Notes under the pieces: model-generated
Told to the model about the DNA's origin: nothing
What the model saw: only the letters and a program-made list of their open reading frames with translations
Database searches by the model: none
Position numbers and translations under genes: made by a program
Shown here: positions 16,561-24,473 of the stretch, piece by piece
Layout of the letters: the number at the start of each line of letters is the position of its first letter
Numbering within the stretch: position 1 is the first letter of the stretch
Origin: Tepidimonas sp.
Lineage (GTDB): Bacteria > Pseudomonadota > Gammaproteobacteria > Burkholderiales > Burkholderiaceae_C
Assembly: GCA_025054905.1 (NCBI GenBank)
Contig: JANWZF010000154.1
Location: 1 to 31,067 of the forward strand
Reading direction: 5' to 3'
Length of the DNA stretch: 31,067 bases

Positions 16561-16621
16561 GGCTGAAGACACCACACACGCTCGACCCCGCCCCCCCGTT
16601 GCACGGACACAACACCTGGAC

Positions 16622-17143
16622 TCAACGCTTGTCGTCGAACAGCGAGTTGCGACCCAGCACATGGTACCACCGCCCATCGATGCGGCGCCAGCGATCTTGG
16701 ATGACCGTCAGCTGGTTGCGCAGGCGCATCTGCGGCAGGCTGAAGCGAACCTCGACATCCACCAAGGCAGTGTCTCCCTCCAGGCTGCGCACTCCCTTGA
16801 CCTCCACCGCGTCGTACTGGATACCCCCGCGTTTGAGGTAGCCCTGCAAGGTCCAGCGCGGATCGAGCGAGATGTCTTCGTAGGACCATGTGGTCACCAG
16901 ATCGTTGGCTTTTGTGGCAGCCCAGTACGCGCGCGCGCGCTCGAGCAAAACGGTGCGCTCATCCTCGGGCGTCGTTGTTGCCGCCGTGGTTGCGCAACCC
17001 CACAGGAGGGTTGCCAGCGCCGGTGCGAACAGACAGGCTAGCGCCCGTCGCCGGTGACCGGTGATGGCAGCGAGCGTGGACGGAGGGCGGGACCGGAGGG
17101 ATGGCTTCGACTTTGACATGGCGCGAGGATGGATTCGGGTCAT
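16622..17143 (-). CDS. Small lipoprotein behind gspD, NTF2-like, possible T2SS accessory
   Basis: About 173 residues from ATG at 17143; ATG at 17119 is also possible and would give 165. A basic N-terminus and a hydrophobic run ending in LLWGCATT form a lipoprotein signal with LWGC as the lipobox. The mature part begins helical (ERTVLLERARAYWAATKAND) and continues with strands (AVEVKGVRSLEGDTALVDVE, RNQLTVIQDRWRRIDGRWYH). This helix-then-curved-sheet layout is typical of NTF2/SnoaL-like folds. It starts 10 bases after the gspD stop and is thus the last gene of the T2SS operon. An outer-membrane lipoprotein next to a secretin gene suggests a pilotin or other secretin helper, but the sequence does not resemble GspS, and gspD itself carries a lipobox. 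The function stays open. Confidence 0.65.
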   Translation of the reverse strand: MTRIHPRAMSKSKPSLRSRPPSTLAAITGHRRRALACLFAPALATLLWGCATTAATTTPEDERTVLLERARAYWAATKANDLVTTWSYEDISLDPRWTLQGYLKRGGIQYDAVEVKGVRSLEGDTALVDVEVRFSLPQMRLRNQLTVIQDRWRRIDGRWYHVLGRNSLFDDKR

Positions 17144-17153
17144 AGGAATAGGT

Positions 17154-19541
17154 TCACCGCAGCATGGGTTCATTCGCGGTACGGGCCTTGGGCAGCGCGG
17201 GCGGGTCACCCACGGGTAACTGCAGCGACAGCGAGCGCATGCGCTCGCGCAGCTCGGTGCTGGCGGCGCGCAGGGCATCGTCATCCTCTAAGGCACGGGG
17301 AGTGAGCAGCACGAGCAGTTCGGTGCGGTCGCGCTGTTTGGTCTGGGTGCCAAACAGTGCCCCCAGAACGGGGATCTGCGACAGGCCTGGCAGGCCAGAG
17401 CTGCCGTCGGTCTCGTTGTCGCGAATGAGACCGCCGAGCACGACTGTCTCGCCAGAACGCACGGCGACGCGGCTTCGGATCTGGCGTGTAAGAAAGTTGC
17501 GCTGACCGGTGGCCGCGTCGATCTCCCCCACGTCCGTGACTTGCTGGACGATGTCCATGGTGACGGTGCCGCCGGCATTAACCGAAGGCGTGACGGACAG
17601 CATGACCCCGGTGTCCTTGTAGCTGATGGATTCAGTCACCAGGTTGTTGCTGGCCACGGTGGTGGCGGTCTTGATGGGCTGCTGGCGCCCGATCTGGATG
17701 GTGGCGTTGTGGTTGTCCTGCACCAGGACCGACGGGTTGGACAGCACGCGCAGCATGGAGTTGTCGGCCAGGGCGTTGAGCGTGGCGCGGATGGCCCCGG
17801 TGCGATTGAGGATGGTGTACGAGAAACCAGGCTGGCGCGGTCCAATGGCGCCGCTTTGCCGCAGGTTGAGCAGCGCTTGGCCCTCACGCTCGCGGCTGAG
17901 GCTGTTTTGCAGGAACCACTCCACGCCGTATTGCAGGTTGCCGGTCAGACTGACCTCGACGATGCTGGCTTCGATGAGCACTTGGGAGGGGGCTTTGTCC
18001 AGCTCGCGCAGGGCCTGCTCGATGCGACGATACTCGAGGCGCGGCGCGCGGATGAGCAGGGCGTTGCGCTTTTCGTCCGCGACGACGCGGATGTTGCCCT
18101 CCAGCCGGGCGGTCGTGGTGAGCGGGGTGGCGGCGTTGCCGGTGGCGACCATCGGCTGTGAGAGGGAAGGGGCCGTGGGAGCGCCGCCGCTGGCGGTGCC
18201 ACCCGTACCGGTGCGCGGGGTGGGGGTGGACCCGGTCGTTGCCACGGTCGTTCCCGTACCCCGCGCGAGTTGCGTGGGGGCGTTGCCACCCGCCACGCCG
18301 GGCCCGCGCGCGCCATCACTGCCGAACAAGCCATTGAGCATGTCGGCCAGATCGACCGCCGAGCCGTGTTGCACAGGGTAGACAAACAGCGCGGCTTCGT
18401 GGGCCTCGGTGGGGCGGTCCAGGCGGCGAATCCAGGTTTCGACCTGGGTCAGGATGTGCTGGCGCGGGGTGACCACGACCAGGGCGTTCAAGCGCTCGAT
18501 CGGCAGCACGCGCACCAGACCGGCCAAGGGATTCACGGCGCCTGAACGCCCCGCCGCGGAGGCGCCTCCCACGGCTGCTGTGGCCGCTGCGGGGATCCCG
18601 CCCGAGGAAGCCCCATCCACGCTGGCCTGCCCAATGATTTCTGCCGCACGGTCAGACCCCAGCAGCAAATGCATGGCGTCGCGCACCTCGTTGACGTTGG
18701 CGTACTCCAGCACGAAGACGCCCAGTGACATGCCGGACATCCAGTCGACGTCGAACGCATCCACCAGCTCCAGCCAGCCGGTGAGTTGAGCCTTGCTGCC
18801 TTGCAGGACCAGCAGGTTGCGCAGCGTATCCACATGGACCAAGGCCTCGCGCGGGGCCACAGGAGCCAAGATCTTGGCCATCTCGGCCGCGCCAATGTGG
18901 TTGAGTGGCGCGATGACGATGCCCGCGCCGGGCAGCTCCCGCAGGCGCGCCGCCCCAACCACCGGGCGCGCACCCGGTGTGGTGCTACGCTTGGTGACAT
19001 GGTAGACGCCAGCCGGGTCCCGCACCACGGCCAGATCGTGGGGTAGAAGGGCCGCATCCAGCACGTCCAGCACCTGCTGGCGCGCGATGGGCTGGTGGGT
19101 GCGCAGGCTGATGGGGATGTCGCCGCCCGCATCGACGGTGTAGTTGAGCTGCAGCAGGTCGCCCAGCAAAGCCTGTGCGAGCTGACCGATGGGCGCTCCT
19201 TCGAAATTGAGGGACACCAGGTCGCCGCGGGCAAGCACTGGATCGGCTCGGGGGGCCACATCGGCCTTGACCACACGGTCGGTGCCCGGGAAGACCTGCG
19301 CGGTCGGCTGGCGCTTGGTCCGTGCCGCGGTGGGCGCCGAGGTTGACGCCGCGGACGGGGTCTCCGTTGGGGTGCCTGTGGTTTGTGGTGCGGTGGACGG
19401 GGATTGCGCCGCGGCGGCAGCGGCATCAACCCGCCCATCGGAATCGACAGGGCGCGTGGTGACGGTTAGCGCGTCGCGGGGTGCTGTTGCGCAGCCCGCC
19501 ATTACCAGGGCCAGAAACAGGGCGGTCAGACGTGAGGTCAT
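17154..19541 (-). CDS. gspD: Type II secretion system secretin GspD
   Basis: 795 residues from ATG at 19541; an in-frame start at 19571 would put ten residues in front of the signal. The signal ends in LVMAGC, so Cys17 is a lipidation site. An alanine, threonine and proline-rich linker follows, then the N0 domain (about 108-180, VSLNFEGAPIGQLAQALLGD) and N1-N3 repeats (IAPLNHIGAAEMAKILAPV, FVLEYANVNEVRDAMHLLLG). A long glycine, threonine and proline-rich insertion sits inside the N3-like part. The secretin core (about 520-745) has QVLIEASIVEVSLTGNLQYG, VLSNPSVLVQDNHNATIQIG, VAVRSGETVVLGGLIRD and IPVLGALFG. It forms the outer-membrane channel of the T2SS. The tail after the core is short, without an obvious pilotin-binding S-domain, in keeping with direct lipidation. 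It is preceded by the gspC-like gene and followed by the lipoprotein gene. Confidence 0.95.
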   Translation of the reverse strand: MTSRLTALFLALVMAGCATAPRDALTVTTRPVDSDGRVDAAAAAAQSPSTAPQTTGTPTETPSAASTSAPTAARTKRQPTAQVFPGTDRVVKADVAPRADPVLARGDLVSLNFEGAPIGQLAQALLGDLLQLNYTVDAGGDIPISLRTHQPIARQQVLDVLDAALLPHDLAVVRDPAGVYHVTKRSTTPGARPVVGAARLRELPGAGIVIAPLNHIGAAEMAKILAPVAPREALVHVDTLRNLLVLQGSKAQLTGWLELVDAFDVDWMSGMSLGVFVLEYANVNEVRDAMHLLLGSDRAAEIIGQASVDGASSGGIPAAATAAVGGASAAGRSGAVNPLAGLVRVLPIERLNALVVVTPRQHILTQVETWIRRLDRPTEAHEAALFVYPVQHGSAVDLADMLNGLFGSDGARGPGVAGGNAPTQLARGTGTTVATTGSTPTPRTGTGGTASGGAPTAPSLSQPMVATGNAATPLTTTARLEGNIRVVADEKRNALLIRAPRLEYRRIEQALRELDKAPSQVLIEASIVEVSLTGNLQYGVEWFLQNSLSREREGQALLNLRQSGAIGPRQPGFSYTILNRTGAIRATLNALADNSMLRVLSNPSVLVQDNHNATIQIGRQQPIKTATTVASNNLVTESISYKDTGVMLSVTPSVNAGGTVTMDIVQQVTDVGEIDAATGQRNFLTRQIRSRVAVRSGETVVLGGLIRDNETDGSSGLPGLSQIPVLGALFGTQTKQRDRTELLVLLTPRALEDDDALRAASTELRERMRSLSLQLPVGDPPALPKARTANEPMLR

Positions 19542-19583
19542 GGTGTCGTCCGGGGAAAGTGTCAGGGACAAAAGCCAGGGTCG

Positions 19584-20030
19584 TCAGCGACCGCGAGTGG
19601 GTTCGAGCGGACGGCTGGCGCGCTGCCCATCCTCGGTCACGAAGCTGGCCTGGCGGCCGTCGAACGATTCGAGCCGCCAGGGCCGGCTCTGGCTGCCGTA
19701 TTTGACGAGGCGGCCATCGGGCGCGCGCAACAGCGCGATGCGCTGCTCGCCACTTTGCAGCACGGCCAACAGGCGGGACTGGTTGAGTTCGTCGACCAGA
19801 CGGTCCTCCTGCGTGCGGGCCCGGGGCGGACGGCGAGACGACCACAGCAGGGGGCGTTCGATGGCGGCAGCGACAGGCACGGATTCCGGGATCGGCAGCG
19901 GTTGGACGGTCGGCACCTCAGGCCGATTAGGTGCAGGCGGTCGCCACAGATCATGATCCCGATCCCACCACCAGAGGGCGGTACCGGCACAGGCCGCCAC
20001 GAGCGAAAAGACAGCAAGCCAGAACTTCAT
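19584..20030 (-). CDS. Small GspC-like inner-membrane protein of the T2SS
   Basis: 148 residues from ATG at 20030, overlapping the gspM stop by ATGA. It has one N-terminal membrane helix (about 4-20), a proline-rich spacer, and a C-terminal strand-rich module of about 70 residues (LLAVLQSGEQRIALLRAPDG, RLVKYGSQSRPWRLESFDG, SFVTEDGQRASRPLEP). The layout is that of a short GspC: helix, spacer, and HR domain that contacts the secretin N0 domain. No PDZ or coiled-coil region follows, so it would be a minimal GspC. It sits between gspM and gspD, next to the secretin it should contact. Similarity is by architecture only, and a PilP-like or lineage-specific component is the alternative. Confidence 0.55.
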   Translation of the reverse strand: MKFWLAVFSLVAACAGTALWWWDRDHDLWRPPAPNRPEVPTVQPLPIPESVPVAAAIERPLLWSSRRPPRARTQEDRLVDELNQSRLLAVLQSGEQRIALLRAPDGRLVKYGSQSRPWRLESFDGRQASFVTEDGQRASRPLEPTRGR

Positions 20031-20569
20031 GGCGCGGCCTCCCGCGCCACGGGGGCATCGATCTGCAGCGTCAGGCGCACGGTCTGGGGTTCGGTGGGGG
20101 CGTCCCGCCCCTCGCGCAGCACGCTAAGGGACTGCACCCAGAACGCGGGACGTTGCTCTTGCAGGGTTTGCAACAAGCGCACCGCCGCGGGCCAGGGCCC
20201 CGTGAGGGTGGCGCTGATGCGCACGCGCGTAATGGCACCGCTGGCGTCGGGCTCGGCAGCCTGCAGCGCCACCGAAGTGAGGCCGGCACCGTCGATCAGC
20301 GCGCGCAGGCGCTGTTGCACCTCGGTCGATACGTTGGGGCCGGCGGGGTGAAGCCACGGGCCGACCTGCTGCTTGGCCTGCTCCAGTCGGGCCTGGATGT
20401 CGCCCCCAACCTCGACCACGCCAGCCAGGCGCTCGATGCGGGGCTCCAGGATTCGCAAGCCCGTTTGATAGCGCTGCAACAGCCACGTGGCCGCCCCGGC
20501 CACCGCGGCAGCGATCGCAAGCAGCAACACCGCGGGCACGGCCACGGCACGGCGGGTCCAAGGATTCAT
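20027..20569 (-). CDS. gspM: T2SS inner-membrane platform protein GspM (GspMb type)
   Basis: 180 residues from ATG at 20569, overlapping the gspL stop by ATGA, with its own stop overlapping the next start in the same way. A short basic N-terminus leads into one membrane helix (about 8-32), then a coiled-coil segment (LEPRIERLAGVVEVGGDIQA) and a periplasmic ferredoxin-like domain (about 80-175: TSVALQAAEPDASGAITRVR, PAAVRLLQTLQEQRPAFWVQ). This is the layout of GspM/PilO proteins, which pair with GspL in the assembly platform. Confidence 0.8.
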   Translation of the reverse strand: MNPWTRRAVAVPAVLLLAIAAAVAGAATWLLQRYQTGLRILEPRIERLAGVVEVGGDIQARLEQAKQQVGPWLHPAGPNVSTEVQQRLRALIDGAGLTSVALQAAEPDASGAITRVRISATLTGPWPAAVRLLQTLQEQRPAFWVQSLSVLREGRDAPTEPQTVRLTLQIDAPVAREAAP

Positions 20570-21564
20570 GAGACCCCTCCCCCTTTCCAGCGCAGCTCGA
20601 AGGTAAAGCGCTCCTTGTTGCTGCCCGAATCACGCACGGCTGCGTTAGGGGCCTTGGCATCGGCAAAGGCCCCGTGCCCCGCCACGCGGGACAGCAGATC
20701 GGTGGCGTTGGGGGTCAGTCCGCTGATGCGAATGTCGCGGCCGAGGATGTCGATGCGGTCCAGCACGGTGTCGTCGGGCAGCGCAGCGGCCAGGGCCTCG
20801 ATGATGGAGGCCGCGGGCACGGCCGCGTCATGACCCGCGCGGATGTCCTCGACGATGCGGGCCTGGGAGCGTAGGACATCGAGTTGTTGGCGGATGGGCG
20901 CAGCCTGGGGCTCCAGGGTCTGCAACTGCTGCATCGCGCCAACGACGCCCTGACGCTGCAAGGCGGCAGGCATCCCCGCAAGGGCGGCGGCACTGGCCAC
21001 AGCCATGCCTAAGGCAAACAGCGCGGCCGCATCCCACCACGCCTGCCGACGCCGTTGCCGCGCGAAGGCTGCATCACGCACCGCCCACGCGCCTTGGTGC
21101 GGATGCAACAGGTATGTCGGGGCGGACTCCCCAAGTCTCAGGTTTTGCCGCAAGGCCACCACGGCATCGCGAGGAACCAAGGCCCACTGCACCCGCCAAG
21201 CCCCGTCGGCAGCCGGCTCTGCACGCCAAGCGCACAGCATCTGGTCAGGCGGCAAGGGGGACTGGCTGTAGAGCGCCTCGTTCACCGCCGAGGGCAAAGC
21301 CCCGCGGGCCATCACTGGCAGCGTGAGCTGACCCCACAAGCAGCGGTCCCCCGCCACGGCGGCAGCACGAACCTTGCCGCTCGACCCCAAGGGATGGACG
21401 CGCGTGCCGCGCACCACCCATCGCGCACCCGCACCGTCGCCGGCCACGATGCGGGAGGCCGGCCACCAGCCGCGCGCGACCAGATGATCGCGAAGGTCCA
21501 ACAGCCCCCACGCAATACGATCGAGGCCCTGAGCGAGGCGGTTTTGCGCAGCCGTCTTTTTCAT
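20566..21564 (-). CDS. gspL: T2SS inner-membrane platform protein GspL (PilN-like periplasmic part)
   Basis: 332 residues from ATG at 21564, with ATGA overlaps at both ends. Residues 1-170 are a cytoplasmic domain with the end of an actin-like layout (RWVVRGTRVHPLG, WALVPRDAVVALRQNLRLG). A membrane helix covers about 176-198, then comes a coiled coil (AAPIRQQLDVLRSQARIVED). A PilN/GspL-type ferredoxin-like domain follows (IIEALAAALPDDTVLDRIDI, LGRDIRISGLTPNATDLLSR). The protein should link the GspE ATPase to GspM. The cytoplasmic part appears shorter than in the classic enterobacterial or Vibrio GspL, which suggests a lineage-specific T2SS subtype. Confidence 0.8.
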   Translation of the reverse strand: MKKTAAQNRLAQGLDRIAWGLLDLRDHLVARGWWPASRIVAGDGAGARWVVRGTRVHPLGSSGKVRAAAVAGDRCLWGQLTLPVMARGALPSAVNEALYSQSPLPPDQMLCAWRAEPAADGAWRVQWALVPRDAVVALRQNLRLGESAPTYLLHPHQGAWAVRDAAFARQRRRQAWWDAAALFALGMAVASAAALAGMPAALQRQGVVGAMQQLQTLEPQAAPIRQQLDVLRSQARIVEDIRAGHDAAVPAASIIEALAAALPDDTVLDRIDILGRDIRISGLTPNATDLLSRVAGHGAFADAKAPNAAVRDSGSNKERFTFELRWKGGGVS

Positions 21565-22469
21565 GGGTTGATATCTTGCTCCGAGTCGCGGGTGCGGCGT
21601 GTGGGCTCGACCCTCAAAGTCGTCCAGGGCGTCAACGTGTCCGGGCGCTCAGCGCGATCAATCCAAACCAGCCTTTGCCAGCGGCGCCCCTGCGACCCTG
21701 TCCATTGGGCGCGCAAGCGCACTGCGGGGTCGGCCGCGCCCGGTCGATGCTCGAACAGCGGGGATGCCGTGTAGGCGGCGAACTCTGCATTTTGGCGCTC
21801 GGCAGGTAAGGCTCGCAGGCGAGCGCCCAAACCTGGCTTGCCCGTCAGCCGATCGATCAATGCTGGAGGAGCAGCCGCGATGTCGATCCGTTGTCCACCG
21901 TTGACGCCCAAAAACGGCTGGATTTTCTCATACAGATCGGGGGTGACCCCCATGACCCCCAACAGCTCGGCGTCGTCTTCCATCGCCGCATTACGGGGCA
22001 GGAAAGGCCATCCCGCGGCACGATACTGCGCTGCTTCCGCCCCACCGATGCCGCCCGGCTGATCGTCCGGGTCGATCCAATCGCGAATTCGCGACGCGAT
22101 CACCAGGGCCTCCCCGGCCGACAATCCGCCAACGTCGCGCAGCAGTGCTTGCAAAACCTCGTCACTGGCCACCGCCACATCGACCAACCCCTTGGCCGGG
22201 GTGACCTCGATGTCGACAACGTCTGACCCCAGCGTGAGGCGATAGACGCGGTAAGCCGATCCACCGTCGGGCGCCTGGCGCAAGCGCTGAGCCACGATTG
22301 CAAGGGCACCATCCAGTACCGCCTCGGCCCGCAGGCGCTCCAGCTCCAAAGCAACCAGACGGACATGACCGCTGACCGAGTGGGCGCTGGCCGCCACGAC
22401 GAGGGCAAGCCCCGCCACCAGCCACAACACTACCATGAGGGCGGCACCGCGCTGCCAGCACCTGCTCAT
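21561..22469 (-). CDS. gspK: Minor pseudopilin GspK
   Basis: 302 residues from ATG at 22469, overlapping the gspJ stop by ATGA. Upstream in-frame starts belong to sequence inside gspJ and are rejected. The N-terminus has a short basic leader and then RGAALMVVLWLVAGLALVV, a prepilin cleavage site after Gly without the usual Glu at mature position 5, as is normal for GspK. The rest contains GspK features: ASRIRDWIDPDDQPGGIGGA, EDDAELLGVMGVTPDLYEKI, and IDIAAAPPALIDRLTGKPGLG. GspK caps the pseudopilus tip with GspI and GspJ. Confidence 0.93.
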   Translation of the reverse strand: MSRCWQRGAALMVVLWLVAGLALVVAASAHSVSGHVRLVALELERLRAEAVLDGALAIVAQRLRQAPDGGSAYRVYRLTLGSDVVDIEVTPAKGLVDVAVASDEVLQALLRDVGGLSAGEALVIASRIRDWIDPDDQPGGIGGAEAAQYRAAGWPFLPRNAAMEDDAELLGVMGVTPDLYEKIQPFLGVNGGQRIDIAAAPPALIDRLTGKPGLGARLRALPAERQNAEFAAYTASPLFEHRPGAADPAVRLRAQWTGSQGRRWQRLVWIDRAERPDTLTPWTTLRVEPTRRTRDSEQDINP

Positions 22470-23077
22470 CGCGCCCTCGCCAACGCAAAGACCAGCGGAG
22501 GCCAAGGCCCCTGAACGTCCGCCACCTCGATGCGGATGCGCGATGGATAATAGGCGCGATGGGAAGGCCAGTCCTGCACCCAACGGCCAGTTTGCCCGTC
22601 CAGGTAGTGCCATTGCAGTGTGCGCAGACCCTGCGCGAGCGGGGTGCGGATGGCGCGGGTCCAATCCAGTTGCATCAAGGCCCCGTCGTAGGGCAGCGCC
22701 TCGGCCACCCAGTCCACGGTGCCGTCGGCGTGGCGGTCAAGCGCGACGCGGATGACGTGCAGCCCTCCGCCCGGCCCCCGCTCCGGCAATGGGGCCACCC
22801 AAAGGGCGCCGGCAGGGTTTCCGTTGAAAAACAGGACAACAGCCCCGGCTTCCAAGCGGCTGATAAGGCGCGCGCCCTCCAACTTGCGCTGCAACCAGTT
22901 GTGGACCGCCTGGATGTGCTCGGTGCGGGCGATGATGTCTTGGGCACGCTGCTCGGTGCGTCCGATCACGCCATAGGTGGCAAACACCAGCGCCACGGTC
23001 GAGGCGGTGATGGCCAGAGCGATGAGCAACTCCAGCAAAGTAAAGCCGGCTGATCGGCGGCGCGGACTGTGGGTCAT
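22466..23077 (-). CDS. gspJ: Minor pseudopilin GspJ
   Basis: 203 residues from ATG at 23077, overlapping the gspI stop by ATGA. The prepilin motif is SAGFTLLELLIALAITAS with Phe+1 and Glu+5. GspJ-like features follow: RTEQRAQDIIARTEHIQAVH, RKLEGARLISRLEAGAVVLF, and a late LRTLQWHYLDGQTGRWVQDW. It belongs to the I-J-K tip complex of the pseudopilus. Length is normal for the family. Confidence 0.92.
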   Translation of the reverse strand: MTHSPRRRSAGFTLLELLIALAITASTVALVFATYGVIGRTEQRAQDIIARTEHIQAVHNWLQRKLEGARLISRLEAGAVVLFFNGNPAGALWVAPLPERGPGGGLHVIRVALDRHADGTVDWVAEALPYDGALMQLDWTRAIRTPLAQGLRTLQWHYLDGQTGRWVQDWPSHRAYYPSRIRIEVADVQGPWPPLVFALARAR

Positions 23078-23517
23078 GGCGCGCTGCGGTACGGCTTCCA
23101 GGCCGACAGGACCCACACGGGCTCGGCGCCCCCGTCGCCCGGGCGAAACACCTCGACCGTCAGACGGGCTGCCAGCAAGGTTTGGTCCGGTTGGGCATGA
23201 GCTGCATCGGCAAGGACGACGGGCTGCGGCGTGACCCGAACGCGCCAGGCCCAGGGCGGAGACTCGCCTTCGGGAGCGGCCAGATAGTCCTCGGCAAACG
23301 TGCCCATGGACAACACGGCGCGAGCCACCATGGCGGCCTGCTGCCGGTCAGCCACTTCGGCCGCCGTGCGCGTGCCCTGCCCCGCAGCACGGGCCAAGGC
23401 ACCGAGCGCCAGGGCGGCGATGGCGATTGCGACCAACGCCTCCAACAAGGTGAAGCCGCGCATCACCCGTGCGGCCGTGCCGCCGGTACGCACTCCAACG
23501 AAGCATCCTGACCTCAT
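23074..23517 (-). CDS. gspI: Minor pseudopilin GspI
   Basis: 147 residues from ATG at 23517, overlapping the gspH stop by ATGA. The prepilin motif is MRGFTLLEALVAIAIAALAL (residues 19-38) with Phe+1 and Glu+5; the leader is about 20 residues, longer than usual. A second ATG directly before RGFTLL would leave almost no leader, so the upstream start is kept. Later sequence (RVRVTPQPVVLADAAHAQPD, TVEVFRPGDGGAEPVWVLSA) fits GspI. It is the core of the pseudopilus tip complex. Confidence 0.9.
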   Translation of the reverse strand: MRSGCFVGVRTGGTAARVMRGFTLLEALVAIAIAALALGALARAAGQGTRTAAEVADRQQAAMVARAVLSMGTFAEDYLAAPEGESPPWAWRVRVTPQPVVLADAAHAQPDQTLLAARLTVEVFRPGDGGAEPVWVLSAWKPYRSAP

Positions 23518-23987
23518 GACGGGGCACCGGCAACGCTGATCTGTTCAACCGAGCCCAGCGCCCAATTCACCCGGAACGCCACCCCCGCCTGCCCGCGCAG
23601 CAGTGCGAGGCGCCCCCCGTACGCGGACCCATCGGCGCGAAACACGAACAGGGGACTCATCATGGCGTCCCCCGCTTTCCCCTCGGTAGCGGCAACGACG
23701 CGCTCCGCCCGCACATCCAAATCCGCCGGCAGGGTCACCCGCGCCCGGGCGTCATCCCCCAGAACCAGAATGCGGCCCGCGGCATCCAGGCGTACGACCA
23801 CGTCGCGCCCCTCTTGCAAGGCCGCGGTTTTTGCGGCTCGAAGCAACGTGGCCACATCCTGAACGGCTTGGTGGTAGGCGGAACGCTCCATCCAAGCATC
23901 GGCCCGTACCCCCACGACGGTCACGACCAACGCGGCGATGGCCAGAACGACCAGCAGTTCGAGCAGGGTCAAGCCTTGCTGTCGCAT
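23514..23987 (-). CDS. gspH: Minor pseudopilin GspH
   Basis: 157 residues from ATG at 23987, five bases behind the gspG stop. An ATG further up at 24110 lies inside gspG and is rejected. The prepilin motif is MRQQGLTLLELLVVLAIAAL: Glu+5 is present, but mature residue 1 is Leu instead of the usual Phe. After the helix come LLRAAKTAALQEGRDVVVRL and LFVFRADGSAYGGRLALLRG, typical of GspH/FimT. It joins the pseudopilus to the tip complex. Confidence 0.9.
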   Translation of the reverse strand: MRQQGLTLLELLVVLAIAALVVTVVGVRADAWMERSAYHQAVQDVATLLRAAKTAALQEGRDVVVRLDAAGRILVLGDDARARVTLPADLDVRAERVVAATEGKAGDAMMSPLFVFRADGSAYGGRLALLRGQAGVAFRVNWALGSVEQISVAGAPS

Positions 23988-23992
23988 GAGGA

Positions 23993-24457
23993 TTAGTTGT
24001 AGATGTCCGCATCGTCGCCGTCGCCCCCTGGTTTGCCGTCGGCGCCAAGCGAGTAGATGTCCGGCCCGCCATGACGGCCCACCGGGGCGTACTGGTAGGG
24101 GTTGTTCCATGGGTCCAGCGGCAAGCCTTTTTTGAGGTAGGGCCCTTTCCAGCCAGCGACATTGGCCGGCCGCTCCACGAGCGCGCGCAGCCCCTCGGCC
24201 TCGGATGGGTAGCGGCCGACGTCGAGCTTGTACAGATCCAGGGCCTGCTCGATCTCGCCGATCTGGACCCGGGCAGTCTTGGCCTTGGCCCCCCCGAGTT
24301 GGTCGAGCAGGCGCGGACCGACCAGGCTGGCAAGCAGCGTAAGAATGACCAGCACGACCAGCAGCTCAACTAGCGTGAACCCCCTGGCTTGCGGCCGTAG
24401 ACCGACTCCGCGCGCAGCGGGAAAGACCGACGCTTGCAGCGCTCGGACGACGTTCAT
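23993..24457 (-). CDS. gspG: Major pseudopilin GspG
   Basis: 154 residues from ATG at 24457, with AAAGGGG at ideal spacing. An open frame further upstream is gspF sequence out of frame. After a fairly long leader of about 30 residues comes the prepilin motif ARGFTLVELLVVLVILTLLA. Family blocks follow: QIGEIEQALDLYKLDVGRYP, SEAEGLRALVERP, WKGPYLKKGLPLDPWNNPYQ, and the calcium-site loop IYSLGADGKPGGDGDDADIY. It is the main subunit of the T2SS pseudopilus and needs a prepilin peptidase that is not in this window. A strong ribosome-binding site fits its role as the most abundant component. Confidence 0.96.
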   Translation of the reverse strand: MNVVRALQASVFPAARGVGLRPQARGFTLVELLVVLVILTLLASLVGPRLLDQLGGAKAKTARVQIGEIEQALDLYKLDVGRYPSEAEGLRALVERPANVAGWKGPYLKKGLPLDPWNNPYQYAPVGRHGGPDIYSLGADGKPGGDGDDADIYN

Positions 24458-24473
24458 AAAAACCCCTTTCCGT

